A stretch of DNA of 64,000 bases from Sparus aurata. Taxonomy: Eukaryota; Chordata; Actinopteri; Spariformes; Sparidae. The stretch lies in NCBI RefSeq assembly GCF_900880675.1, contig NC_044199.1:27785954-27849953 (forward strand), given 5' to 3'. The notes under the pieces are model-generated. The model was given only the letters and a program-made list of their open reading frames with translations. It searched no databases and was not told the DNA's origin. Shown in pieces: positions 1 to 12,740 of this stretch; within the stretch, counting starts at the first letter, position 1, and the number at the start of each line of letters is the position of its first letter. Both the position numbers and the translations under genes were made by a program.

Positions 1-369
1 CCACTGCAGTCGTGCAAGGGGAGGGTTTTCTTTTAGGGTTGTTAACCGAGGACAGGACGTGTATTTAAGATCAAAAAACCTTTCAGGGGCTATGATGTAG
101 GAATACAGATTTTCCTTTTTCTACGTACATGTTCTGTAAGGTTCACAGAAAGGATTGACTGCATTTTAGTCATGTATTTTTGCAGGGGTTACCCCTTTAC
201 TCCATTAAACACTCAGTTAGTATTTAGTATTTCTGCCACTAACTACATGTAGATGTAAGTAGCGTGGGATCATGAGGGTTCTGTCTTCATTGTGAATTAA
301 AACAGCTGCTTATTAAAAGCTTTCTGTGCGAGTCAGACGAATGTTTTAAAGTTCTACTCACGTTAGTTT

Positions 370-1112
370 TAGTCTCTTTCTCCGACTTAATTCCTCCACT
401 CTCCTGGAGGCTATAGCTACAGGCGACCAATAGAAACGCACCATTACATTGAACAAAATGACAGATTTCTCTGGGTTTGGACTTTAGCTATCGTTGCATG
501 TACAACATCTCTTCATTCCAGTTGAAGATATCAGGTCAGCTGTTTATATGGGAAGAGGTTAATATGATCTGCTGTTTACATGCAGTGACAAATGTAACGG
601 TAACAGCTCTGTGACATGGTCGTCTATGTTCATTTCTCTAAGAGTTTGTATTAAAAACTAACTCTCTGCAGTCGACTATTTCACGAGGCAGCATCTTTGT
701 GTAAATGGAGAAACGTTGTCTCTACATATTTACATCACGACAGTGGGCATGCACTGAAAGAACACAGCCGGAAAATGATATTTCATTCCGTTGGGCCTGT
801 TTGTTCTGACTGAAGTGTTTCTATGGACCGTTTTTATTCTGTTTGGGCTTTTAAACCCAATTATAATCTGAATATTAGTCTCCATGAACATGCAGCTCGT
901 GTTAAACAACCGCCATTTCTGATGAAACTCTATCTACGTGCCTCAGAAAAAAAATGTTCACAGACGAGTTAACGTTAAGTTTTATTCATGTTAGCTTATA
1001 TCACGCTTGCTGACTTCGTTCCTCACTCTCTCCTGGAAGTTATAGCGACAGGCAACCCAGTAAAACACACTGTGAACTTGAATATGATCACAGATTTCTC
1101 TGAGCCTGGACA
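370..1112 (+). repeat. Diverged direct duplication, two copies about 625 bp apart
   Basis: Bases 385-485 and 1012-1110 align over about 100 bp. Both contain the order GACTT..TTCCTC, CTCTCCTGGA, TATAGC, ACAGGC, then CAGATTTCTCTG and a TGGAC ending. The copies differ by scattered substitutions and small indels, so the duplication is old. It contains no reading frame and resembles no element I can name. Confidence 0.6.
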
Positions 1113-1826
1113 TTGTTTGAATCTTTTGGGATAATGTAAGCATACAACCATTAAAGGTCATTACTATGATTAAAAAAATGAAGTACTGACGTGTGAATAA
1201 TCAGGCGAAGATGTTAGGTCTCATTCATCTTTTGCTTATATGTTCCTCTGGTTGCCTTCATTGAGTGTAATTGTCCTTTATGTATGTTTCTTTTATACTT
1301 ATGGTTACATAAATTCCCTACACTCATATTTTGAGGGTCATTTATTAGCCAAAAAAGAGAGACAAAACACACAGTTATTAAAGATAGAAATGCACGCGAT
1401 GGCAATAATTATTATTATGAATGTGTTTGACCTTGAGAATCATGTATTGAAAATCTGACAAAGTGACAGGCCTATACACAACTCACAACACATACCAAGG
1501 TCTAGTTGTTTGAAGACATTTTATACTGCTACTTCTACTGCCTTCCCTTCCCTGTCCGAGGCTCTTAGCCCTGAGCCTATTTGTTGGTGTTGGTGTTGAT
1601 TTTTTTTTTAATGGGTCACAAATGTATAGTCTCATTCTTGAGAAAAACCTCAGCAATTTCCCAAAACAGATGGGCTCTGTAATTTTGAGCAAACATTTCT
1701 CAAACTAGAGTAAATAGTGCATTTTCTGGAGACTATTTCCATCTGCAGATTAATACACATTTGGTGCACGAGGGAGTACTTCTGTTAGCAGGAAGGTGTG
1801 TGTGGGATTGACTCCAATAAACTACA

Positions 1827-1830
<4 letters not shown>

Positions 1831-1886
<56 letters not shown>
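1831..1886 (+). repeat. (GT)28 microsatellite
   Basis: An uninterrupted GT dinucleotide run of 56 bases. The opposite strand reads as a threonine/histidine-rich frame, which is an artefact of the repeat. Confidence 0.98.
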
Positions 1887-1887
<1 letters not shown>

Positions 1888-2269
1888 CGTGTCACCCAGT
1901 GCAACAGTGTGGCTCAGTGATGTGGGGTTTGTTTTTTTAAATAGTTTCTGAACAACAATGGAGCTCATAGCACAGAGGAATAAGCCACTGCATATCATAG
2001 CAGAAAACACTTTAATTTCTTGGTCTCTTGAATAAAACTTCCTATTCAATGAAAAACTGTAAAACATATGGCCATTTATATCATAACAGCCTATAGATCC
2101 TGAGTTAATAGTGCAATTATTTAAGTGATAATGTATAAATGGTGAACTGCTCCAGTCGCTACAGTAGGGAGAGAATATGGCAAGGCTGTGATGCTGTGCA
2201 GATGAGGAAATTTGCACTGCTATAAAGACCTCTCCCTGTCAACTAAATGGCCAGTTGAGCTGCCATATG

Positions 2270-2430
2270 GTTGTGCTGACATTATCTCTGGGTAATTAAT
2301 ATGGCATCTCGCCTGGCATCTGGTGGCATTAATCTAGCTGGGAGCAGTTCATCTTACAATGTCAGCGCTGCTGCGGGCCCGACGTGAATTATCACTGCCC
2401 GATGGAAGAGGGAGGCAGGGACAAAACAAA
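2270..2430. other. Candidate conserved non-coding element
   Basis: Complex, low-repeat sequence with a homeodomain-type GGTAATTAAT core near 2290, a second GGCATTAATC core near 2325 and a G/C-rich stretch at 2366-2395. It lies inside the presumed zbtb16 intron and has no open frame of note. The call rests on composition only; an alignment with other fish would decide it. Confidence 0.3.
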
Positions 2431-2490
2431 ACACAGCAGGGCAGAGTGTGTGTTGCATTTTCTTATAGTACAGATTGCCTTTTCTTTCCT

Positions 2491-2507
2491 TTTTTTTTTT
2501 TTTTTTT
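2491..2507 (+). repeat. Poly(T) run
   Basis: Seventeen consecutive T residues, preceded by a T/C-rich stretch. It could be the tail of an old minus-strand retroposon, but no flanking target-site repeat was recognised. Confidence 0.9.
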
Positions 2508-3535
2508 CCTGGCATGAATAATGTGAAGAGCTAGTGGTTCTTTGAGCTGATCCTCATTCAGCTCTGAAGTGGCCACTGGACTGATTGTAATCAGTGTGCT
2601 AATGCAGTTTTGTTGGTATTTTCTTTTAATATAAACATGTCTCGTTGTGATTGATTTCACTTGACTAAGCACTGTATATAACAGTGTTCTCCAATTCCAT
2701 TTAATAATACTAAATGATCCAAACTGTATACTGATGTCCATTGTGTATTATTGTTGTCATGGTGTTTTCAGTTTGTGCTGTAATACGAGAAGAAAGGCGT
2801 AGTTTCCCAAACCTTCATGAGTCAATGAATGATTGTCTTCATTAATTGCTTCGTTGTTTGGTCTATAGTTAAAGTGTCTTGTTCTGTCCACAACCCTAAA
2901 AGATTCAGTTGACCGGGAAAAATCATATTTAAGACACTGAAATCAGAGAATTTGGGTCTTTTTTTTCCCATAAAAATGTACTCAAATCAATCATCAAAAT
3001 AGTTGGCGATTAATTTAATGGTAAGGAGCTAATTAATTATTGTCTACAGGTTAAATTGTTAAAACTTTAAGATATATCCTGCAACCTCCTTGGGTGGCTC
3101 CTGATCCACAGGGAAATTGTGTAAGGTGTGTGCGCACATTTCATACAACGGGTGACTCAGTGTGCTGGAAAACAAAATGTTAAGTAACGCCATACATGAC
3201 CAAATGGTATACAATACAAAAAATATAGGAATATATAACATATATAAGAACACATAAGATGAAAACATGAAATAAAGTGAAGTTGTCAGTTTTCCTGCAC
3301 ATTTCTGATTTCTTAGATTTATGTCCATCAACACCAACAGTCATTGGCTATTTTCAATCAGAAATAAGTAATACAATTCCCTCCTTTTAATAGGCTTGTG
3401 TTGACATAGAGTTCATTGTTGACATTCAACATTCATACATGGCAGGTCCAATTCCAGAGTATATAAACATTTATTTAAGCATTTTGCATATATCTTTCAG
3501 TACCCACAATACAGGTAGAGTGCTCATAATATACC

Positions 3536-3542
<7 letters not shown>

Positions 3543-3584
<42 letters not shown>

Positions 3585-3606
3585 TATAAATATATATATA
3601 TATATT
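3543..3606. repeat. AT dinucleotide microsatellite
   Basis: A nearly perfect TA/AT run of about 64 bases with two AAAT interruptions near 3580-3592. Isoleucine/tyrosine-rich frames on both strands here are artefacts of the repeat. Confidence 0.97.
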
Positions 3607-5284
3607 GGAAAGTGGAGAGTCTTAAAAAAGTTTTGGCAACAGGATTTAAATAACATTATGCTTATGCATGACCAGGAGTAAACATTTCATGCAGTGCTGC
3701 ATCAGTCAAGTCATTCTCATCTGCATGCAGATGTCTCTCTCTCTCTGCCGCCAAAGCCTCCCTCCTCCAGTCTGATCAATAAATACGTCTTTGGAGGTGT
3801 TTTGGATGAATTAGCAGGAGCGTAAACATTCTATCTTATTCTCTTTAACACACAGTGTAAATATGTTTTGGAGTTATGTGTGTCTGTGTTGTAAAGCACA
3901 TAAGAGGAACCAGGCTGGAAATGTGAGCCGAGAAAAGAGGATGTCAGTGAGCACTGTGCACAGTTGGATGGCAGGATACTCTGAATGAAAGGCTGTGTAC
4001 GGTGAATATTAGCCCACAGGTGACAGAAACCATTCTGGATCTCTGTGTCCTGTCCTGTTCTCCTTAAAGGTCATGAATCTTGCATGATGTCTGGGGAGTT
4101 CTGTGCTGTAACGATGAGGAAATAGTGGGATTATGTCCCAAAAATGTCACGTTGGCAAATGAGAAATCCCTAACCTGAAACCCTCATGACACATTGACAG
4201 CTCTTAGTCTGGAAATTCTGCGACATAGAACATAGTGATAAAAGTTATCCTGACTTGATCCCAACCCTAAACCGAGATTGTTTACTTTCCTAAATTCCTC
4301 CATTAGCTCCAGTTCGAATGCGACAAACTGGAGACGATTCGCCCAGGTTGTTTGGAGTGATGTAATTTGGATGCAATGCATGTTATGTAAACTACTTTAG
4401 CAGCATGCTTATTTCCTCATTTCTGTATCTCTGCTGGCAGTCCTCATGCTTCTGTTAGCACCATGTGGTAGCGCTCCTGCACATTCAATCCAAACATACA
4501 TGATTGGTGCAGAATTAAACGGAAGCCGCAGAATCGCGCAGAAAACTGGCCATTTTCTCTCCACTTTTAGAAACAAATTGTTTTCTAGATCATCTGCGAC
4601 GACGGCCATTAGAACATATGTCTAGCAGTATGTTTCACTGGCTAAGGATGCAGCGAGGAAGATTTGGGAAACCTTTGATCGTTTTGATCTTAATGTAATG
4701 AGGCAATCAGCGATGCTGTGGAGAGCAAGAAGTTTGGAGAAATCAGTCTTAAAAACAAGTAGAACTTAATTTCACTATCTAGCAATCAATTAGAGAAACT
4801 AGTTCCCATGACAATACAAGGTATATTTAGTGGTGTTCATGGAGAACATTCTTCAAAACAAATCCCTCAGCTCTCTCTGAAACTTTCTTCTACATGAGAC
4901 TTTTAATTAAACCTTCCAAATGCCACGATGTGACTACATATTATAGAAATAGATTGCTCAATCTGACACACGTGGCCACAATAATTTGTTGTATTATCTC
5001 ATGTAGTGTTTCATAGTGGTAGAGAAAATTCTACATCTTGGACACATCACTCCTAGTTTGTCATCTATCTTGTCCGGTTTTTCACGTCCCTGTTCCTTGA
5101 AGTCTGCCTTCCGTTTTTATGCCATATACGGAGTGAAAGATTGCGGACTTTAATGTGTATTCGGATATCAGGTTTTTTTTAAGTCATGACATGATCATGA
5201 TCACAAACATCTGTCAAGATTTCTCGTTCTCTGATCTTTTTTATTAAATATTCGTTAACTCTTGAATCAGGATTATTCTCCCTA

Positions 5285-5420
5285 ATTTGCCCTTAGCTCG
5301 CTTTAAAATTGAGAAAAAATGTTTGCCTCAATGTGTGTGACACTAACAAAGTGATTTTGAACTACCGTTTTGAATCCTCAGGATTGGCATTGGCTTCACC
5401 ACATTTGGCCCTAAATTCCT
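5285..5420 (+). repeat. Interspersed repeat-like segment, copy 1
   Basis: The segment starts with TTTGCCCTTAGCTCGCTTTA and later carries ACTACCGTTTTGAA and GGCATTGGC. The same blocks in the same order and at similar spacing occur at 6875-7010, so this is one of two diverged copies of an unidentified family. Confidence 0.6.
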
Positions 5421-5667
5421 CCCTGCGTTATCGTCTATTTAACTATGTACTGGATCATAATTTGCTGAATAAACATTGTGCTGTATTGAAGAAGACTTGA
5501 ATCTAGCGATTGCGACCATTAACGTATGTGGAAACTTTTTACTCGGGTAATAAATCAACTGAGAAGTTGCTGAAGCTTCCATTCAATCAAACTACTTGGG
5601 ATTAAGCAAGAGAGAAACTTGAATTCAGAATGTGTATGTCTGTATTTAAAATTCTTGACATTGTTGT

Positions 5668-5780
5668 GTATTTTGGAGTCGCCCCCTGCTGGCCATTAGA
5701 AAGAATGCCAGTGTACCGCTACAGCTTCACTTTTTCAGAACTGGAAGCTCCGTCCATATTTTTTACAGTCAGTGGTCATT
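5668..5780 (+). repeat. Teleost interspersed repeat-like segment
   Basis: Contains GGAGTCGCCCCCTGCTGGCC followed by a TTCACTTTTTCAGAAC block and ends with TTTTTTACAGTCAGTGG. This order of blocks resembles a short repeat I recognise from many fish introns. The family name is not certain. Confidence 0.5.
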
Positions 5781-6874
5781 ATACTCAGTGTCCATGTTTG
5801 ATTTGTGAGAGCAGTTTTTATGTTCCCTTTAGGTGAAACTTTAGGGACTGTTAGCTTCCCTGCAGTTTTACAGACACAACAGTTTCCCAGTCGGGGTCCT
5901 GCTAGCCAGCGATTTGCCAGGAATGATGACAACTCTAAAGTCCTGAGTGTCAGGGACGTACCCTAACATTTCATCTGGGACCTTTTCCGATCCATACACG
6001 GGCAAATTACCAAAGGCATTTACTTGTTCATTCATGACAAGATGCATTTCTCCGGTGACGCCCCGTGGAGGCGGAGATAAAAAGGTGCTCGGCGACCTTT
6101 TCAAAACAGCTGAGATCTGATGTGGGATGAATCCTGATTGCAGATGAGAGCAACAACAAACACTTGCAGTCTAGACGCAGCTAAAGAGCAGCGGGAACGT
6201 CACCTCTGCTTTAGCTTCTCACACCTTTCTCCGCCGACAACAGGCAGGACTGTTGTGACTGGTGTTTGTGGTGACTGGCAGTCAGGTGGTGGCAGCCAGC
6301 AGAGCCGAGTTTTCAACAGAGCACCTATGTGGAAGGGTGTTGTTGTGACTGGTCGTTGAAGCCTGTGTTTGCTGTGGAAGGCTAGAATAGTTGACAAATT
6401 GACCTGAGTGGTTTAAAAAGCACCACCAACCGGTCCCTTTAAAGTGACCTCAGTAGTAGAAATATTTGAGATGTAAGTGCTACAGGTGACACAGGGTTCA
6501 CCCTACACCATCATCAAAACTTACATACTCAAAAGAACGGTGTTTCCTGACAAAAAAGCAAATTCAACTCAGAACCCTTTCAGTAAAAGTTGGAAGAATT
6601 GTAAAGAAAAAAAAAAGAACAATCCTTTTGCTCAAGATTATTTAAATCAGTCAAACCACTCACTATTTTTTTTTCTCAGAGCTGTCAGCTGCAAGATGCA
6701 AGTCTTTATTCCAAACTACTTTCATCAGGTCAGCAATGATCCACTCAAGAGGAATCTCATTTATGAGAGATGAAACTCAAGAATCAGATTTTGTAAGCAG
6801 TACTCGAACGCAGCAACTCACAAAGCCGTCATAAGTGATGTTGAGGTGACTTTGGGATCATCTTTCTGTTATTA

Positions 6875-7010
6875 GTTTGCCCCTAGCTGGCTTTAAAGTT
6901 TTTTTTTTTAAAAAGTAATTAAAAACGTTATGCAACTGTGACATAACCAATGGGTTTATGGACTACCATTTTGAAGCTGTGAGTTTGGCATTAGGGCCGT
7001 TGTCATCCTA
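6875..7010 (+). repeat. Interspersed repeat-like segment, copy 2
   Basis: Starts with TTTGCCCCTAGCTGGCTTTA, which matches the start of the segment at 5285 with two substitutions, and carries ACTACCATTTTGAAGC and TTTGGCATTAG at matching distances. It is the same unidentified family in the same orientation. Confidence 0.6.
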
Positions 7011-8459
7011 TTTTTCTTTTTTTTTTGTGAGAAGTGAGTATATTTGAATAAGAGGGGGATGGCCTGGCCTTTAAACATACCTACTTAAGCTAGAACATAA
7101 TTTTACAAAAATCATGATTGATTGAAGAATACTTATGGGAGATTAAACTCAGAAATCGGAGACTGTGGGATCACCTTTCTCTTATCAGGCCTCAAAATGT
7201 GACACCTACATTAAATGTAGGACTTTAAGGATACAAAAGCCTATATTTAGTCACTATTCCGCCCTCTATAGATAAACTATAGCTTATTATAGATTGCTAT
7301 TGACAGGAGCAAGCAGTTACAGAGGTTGAGGGCTGTGGTAATGGCCTGTGATTGAAAACCCTGTGCTGAGGTCCCGCTGCTCTCTGCCTCATTAACTCTG
7401 GCAGGTCCTCTGTTCAGCACGCTGCAGTGCAGGCCACAGTCGGGACGCGTTTAACTGTCTCGACTACAGTCCTGGAAACACAGAGATCGGGGCGTATTTG
7501 GAGCAGGATTTAAAGGACTGCTCATCTCATCTTGAAACATGGCTCTGAGTCGTCGAAGTCTTTTTCCAGTTTTTTTCAGATTCTTGCTGAGCTTCAAAGA
7601 GCACAGAACATTTAGTTAAGTCTGTGTGTTTGTTCAAAGACATTTAAGAGTGAGAAATGTTGGTTTGGACATGAATAACGAGCTCAACAAATGTTTTAAT
7701 GGTTATCTGAAAGTAATGAGTGCGGACTATAGAAAACAAGCATGTTCAGTCAAATGTTAATGCCTAAAACACTCACTTTAAGTATTTTAATTACATGGAC
7801 ATTTTCCATCTAATTCAATTACGTAAGTGTCGCATTTAATGCAGAATCACGTCGAGTCAATGCGTATAAATTGGATAACTAGATGTTTGATTGATTACAG
7901 GAGACCAAATAACCGATTAGAAATGCATTACCAAAATAAACACTGAATTGACTCAACATGACTGCATTAAATGTGATGCTCAACACTGAAATCAAATATA
8001 ATCATCTAATGAAATAGATGGAAAAATGTGTATGTCATTAAAAGCAGCTATTTTTCAGAGATAAGAATCCATAAGTGATATCATCCTTAGGCCTCTGAGG
8101 GTTGTTTTGAGGCCTGCAGTTTGGTTTTGCAGGACTACAAATACTTAGTTACTGAAGGATTAGGTTTGTAATTTGAGTACATTTCAGTCTTTTTTTTTAG
8201 ACAATATCTGTACTTTGCCGTCTCTTGTTTTACGGCCTTTGTGTGAGCAAGTTGACCAAAATCACTGAATCCAAATCTAGTCGACTCTGGTGACTTCTCT
8301 TCAAGCCTCAGTATCCTCTTAATGGAGCGATTATTCTCACAAGACACAGAGTAAAAGGAGAAATTACCTACTGAGTTCTTATAAAAAAAAAAAGAAGAAA
8401 AGGTTTGAGGCCATTAAATGCCTTTTGTTTTTTCCAGCTGGTGGGTGTTTTGGGCGAGT

Positions 8460-8720
8460 GGTTACCCTCCTGCACATCAGAACCAGAAAAAGTGCCCACC
8501 TCCACGGCCGTCGTCTACCCTTAGGCCATCTCTCTCTGTGCCCATCCGGCCACTGTCACCTCCCATCGGGGAGCATTCCTCTCCATTACCGGCCTCCGTC
8601 CGTCCACCACTTAAATAACAGCAGCCCTGCCACTCTCGGCCCATTAAGATACTGCCGCCACTGCCGCGGCCGCACACACAAGCGGCCACAAACTGCCCGA
8701 GCCTTTTATAAATAGATGGC
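8460..8720. other. G/C-rich intronic segment, possible regulatory DNA
   Basis: This stretch is clearly richer in G/C and CpG than its surroundings, with a GCCGCGGCCGC core near 8660 followed by a TTTTATAAATAG box near 8703. Overlapping frames run through it in several phases, which is typical of G/C-rich non-coding DNA. It could be an internal promoter or a conserved element; nothing in the sequence proves either. Confidence 0.25.
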
Positions 8721-11700
8721 GGGAGAAGAGAGAAGAGAGAGGCTGGTTAGAGGAGGTAAATTATTCCAAAACAGCCAAACAGGACTGAGACTAAGAACCC
8801 CCCACCACTCTGGCTCCTCCAGCTCCTCCGTTCAGGTGTCACTTTGGGCTGACTCAATTTTACACTGTAATGGACCTCCTGGGTCAACTACTTTTCTCCC
8901 ACCTTTCCTTCCTTTTTTATCTCTCCGCTGCTCTCTTCATCCATCAGCGGCCGACAACACCTTTACTCACCTTCCTGCAACACACACACATTATTCGCTG
9001 TACTGACTGTATAGTTTGTTCCACTTAATTTTGTCTAACACTAATCAGGGTTCACACTACACTTTAGCACAAACTGTGGTTTGAAGACAAAAAGGGGGAA
9101 ATGATGGCAAGTAGCAAGTAGTTTTCCGACACGGGGCTGGGTATGGAACGCTGATACTTTTAAGGCGCTGACCAAATTGACGTTTTTTTTTTTATCGAGT
9201 ATCGAAAAATGACTGTCTTTTAATACCTAAGGAGTTAATCTCATCAGCGCTAGTGAGCCAATAAGCATGCAGCATGCTTGTTTTGCAAAGATTTAATGGT
9301 GCTGGTGACTGGCTATCTCAAGGCAGGCAGGAAAAAAACTAGGTTAAGCCCAGAGATAGGGGTCACCACTGTTATCTTTGGTTAAAACGGGTTTAATAAA
9401 ATTTGTGACGAGAGAGAAGAAGAACAATTTTTTTCCACTTCTGTTTCCGATACCTGTTATTATTGACAGTTGTTTATGCCAGAAAACACAAAGTAATTTG
9501 GTTCATTACGAGCGTGTTTCCATGCATAATTTTTCTTATTCAAGACCCTGGAGAGGTCCTCGTCTTGAGAGTAGGCGACCTCAGACCCTCCTTTAAAGCC
9601 GAAAGTGTCCTGATGAATGAGATGGAAAACTATGTCCAACCCTATTCAGAGATGTTTTCATCTGCTGATTGGTGTCCACAGAGCGATTGGCCTTTTCTAA
9701 TGAAGCACTGGGCATCTATTGATCCTATTGTCCACCTTTTTAGGCTTGGTGTCCTTCTTACATCAGCGTATACATCTTTAGTTTTGGGCGATGAATGATC
9801 ATGAATAGAAGCTCTGCAAACCTTACGTTTAAAGTAGAGTCTGGATGCTTTTTTTTAAGTTTAAATGTCCATCAGTTCTCAGTTTCCGTATTTCTTCACC
9901 AGCACAGCTCTGTCTGTGTGTCACACTGACTTTTTTGCTCTCCATTATACCCTCTCTGCTGTCTCTTGTTGCTTTGAAAACACACTTTGAAAAGCACTGA
10001 CAGTCGCACTTCTTTTAAGGTTGACACATACTTTCTAACACACATCGCGCGGCGTTAAACTCAATGCGACTTGCCACTGTAAATGCCCTGACTTCAAAGT
10101 CCTTTTTCATTTCGCGCTTCTGCTTTTTGTTCACCAGCTCTGTTTTCTCTGCGTGTTAGTGTGTGTCAGTACCCGGGTTTCATATTTCAAACCACGTCCA
10201 CGCCTGAGCCTAGACCTCGGGTCAGAGGTCTGATAACCTTTTACATTCCTGAACCTTTGGCTAAAGTCTCTTTCAACCCCCCCCACTTCCCTCCTCAGTC
10301 ACTCATTCTGCCTCTAGACCACTCAGGACATTTTCTTTTTCCACCTCTTCGAGCGACAACAATAACGGCATGTTACTTTACGTCTTGAATATGACCAAGA
10401 ACTGTTGGTCTGAAGTGGCCTGGGGGAAGAAGTACTTTGCCTATGCTAGTCCGCTGACAGATGCACAAAAAACGAGGAGAGAGGGAATGAGGGATTGGGA
10501 AAGTAGAAGTGAACAGGAGGCATGCCTGTCAATCAGAGCCACTTAAGTACCTGGAGTCCTAGAGGGATTCCAGGAGCAATCGACCCCAGTCAATAGCCTC
10601 TTCATTGATAAAAGCAGAGAGGAGGAGAGGAGCGAGGGAGATGCAACACAGGAGAAAACTAGCTTGGCGCTAGTTACATGTGTGCACTTATTCTAGAAGA
10701 AATCATCTGCCACAGTTTCACTTTTTCATCTGCTGTATAATGCAATTGAGTTACCAAATGAACCCATAATCAGTAGGGTTGGGTAACAGCACCAGGACCA
10801 GAACCCTTAAAGTGCATACAGATACCTGCTCAAAGGGATTTTCATTTCAATGTGTTCCTCTTTCTTCCTTGAGATCTGTAAGACTTTATGCATGAAAGAC
10901 GTCAGTTATTGTGCCCTGACAATAGAGGCATTTTAATTGTTTCAAGTCCTACATGTATTCCCATCCAAAGAACACCTGTAACAAAGTCAATTTAAGTCCA
11001 GGAATTGCTGTTTCCCCTTGTCAAAAAAATGTGATACCACTGGGGTTGTTTTCGCTGCATTAGTTTGGCTGACATACAGTCACTAAAATGAGAAAACGGC
11101 GACAGTGGGTTCCCCACAGAAGACAAATGATTGATTTAAATTTGCACCGCCAAGCTAATCACTTTAAAACATGAAATCCCCCAGTCTAAACCCGAGTTGT
11201 CTGTTGGGGTTGTACCGTTCATGCAGAGAATGGCACGGCCTGAGCGTTCGTACGGCCAAAAAAAAAGCTGTTTTTCCAGAGGCGGTGGCAGTAAAATCAA
11301 ATGGTTTTACTCTGAAGGTAGCATGAATGTACTCAGCATATTTGTTGTGTAAGAGCGAAAAAAAAAAAACCTGCCCTGATAGTGAGCCTAGAGAAAAGGT
11401 CAAAGGGTCACCAACATCTTAGGAATCCTCCTCACCTGTAGGGCTGACAGATTACTTGCTCAGGCTTCCAGTCAGGGGCATTCAGCAAGGATCTAATGAA
11501 AACTCTACACTCCTGCAGACACATTTCTCTCCTGCACTACAGAAAATGAAACATTGAGACAGAGCTGAACTCAGAAAAGAGAAGGTTTGTCAATATTTAT
11601 TTCCCTCCCACCAAAATGAGACTTTTTTTTCCCCTTCCTAGTTTGTGCATCTCCTTCCTTTTACTTTAAAAAGAATCTCCTATCTTTACCTGCTATCCAG

Positions 11701-12569
11701 CAGCTCTTCTCTATCCTTCCTCCTATCATCATCCTCCAGCAATGCATCCTCCTGGCATACCCGCTCTTTGTCGCGCAGAGCAGCCGAGACAGTGATTGAT
11801 CTGGCGTGGAGGCTGTCGTGGGCCCTCCTCCTCCTTCAGTGGTTATGAACATGAGGCGGGCTGCTCTTCATAGATTTTTAAATTAGTGTCAGCTTTGCCC
11901 CAAAGATGTGTTATTGACTGATGAAATAGAAACTGAGCTCCAAACACTCAGTCCTTCCCCAGAGTTTTCCCCAGCCTGGTAATTGAAAAAGTGTGAAGGG
12001 AGTGTGTTCAAGGGAGCGTGCAACTGTGTGTGTGTCTGCGCCTGTGTTTGTGATTTTATGTGTTTGTGCGCTTGCAACTGTGCGCTCTTTATCTCTGTTG
12101 GAGAAAAATGCACAGTGCTCGCTGGAGTCGAGATTCGATTGAAGTATTGCATAGGAGATCTTTATCTTCCTACTCAGCCACCCTGAAACATGAGTATTGC
12201 GTGCACCTTTAATCCTATAAATACAGTCTGCTTCATGTAAGGCACAGTTAATAAACTGTATTATGTCTGAGCCCACGACATCGTATCTAATATGTTGAAT
12301 ATCCTGTTTGTTAATCATTGTGCATGCTCAATCTTTGGTGTGATTTGTTTGAAGAAAGGTGGCATTGGTTATCTACTGTGAGGTGCTGTAGGGAGAGGTG
12401 ACTCCACAGTGTTTTTTTGTAAATCAGGCCATAATTCTTATCAACATCAGTAAGATTGTACACAGCATGTTCTAGACGGGCTAAATAACAAGAAACAAAC
12501 GGTGGCCATTTGTAAAAGAAATGAAATCGTCACAGCTCTAACTCCTCTGTTGTGTCTTTTGCCCTGCAG

Positions 12570-12740
12570 GGTCGGACATGGCCATCTTTTGCCTGCTTTG
12601 TGGGAAGCGTTTCCAGACCCAGACGGCACTGCAGCAGCACATGGAGGTCCACGCCGGCGTCCGCAGCTACATTTGCAGCGAATGCAACCGGACTTTCCCC
12701 AGCCATACTGCACTCAAACGTCACCTGCGCTCACACACAG
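12570..12740 (+). CDS. zbtb16: zbtb16 exon encoding fingers 4 and 5
   Basis: The acceptor is CCCTGCAG and the donor is CACACAG|GTCAGT. The exon enters with two bases that finish a glycine codon, then reads SDMAIFCLLCGKRF and ends in the linker RSHT plus the first G of the next codon. Length is 171 nt. It holds two complete C2H2 fingers (C-x2-C-x12-H-x3-H). The internal ATG at 12578 is not a start; it lies inside conserved protein. Confidence 0.95.

Larger units (their letters stand above)
1..12569. other. Non-coding DNA upstream of the first visible zbtb16 exon (probable intron)
   Basis: No exon could be supported here. Reading frames are short and interrupted, and I specifically looked for the zbtb16 exon expected just upstream (third finger, with a DQCGAQF-like motif) and did not find it. 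The stretch holds a diverged local duplication (370-1112), a GT microsatellite, an AT microsatellite, two pairs of interspersed-repeat-like segments (5285-7010 and 5668-5780) and two G/C-richer stretches (2270-2430, 8460-8720) that could be regulatory. Because the exon at 12570 starts in phase 1 behind a good acceptor, this DNA is inferred to be an internal zbtb16 intron. Confidence 0.6.

Noticed and set aside
1822..2217. 131-codon frame on the minus strand rich in His-Thr
   Set aside because: It is largely the translation of the GT microsatellite; the remainder has no similarity or splice context.
1..12569. Missing zbtb16 exon for finger 3 and the BTB exon
   Set aside because: I looked for the expected cysteine/histidine pattern on the plus strand and saw none, so these exons are taken to lie outside the window.
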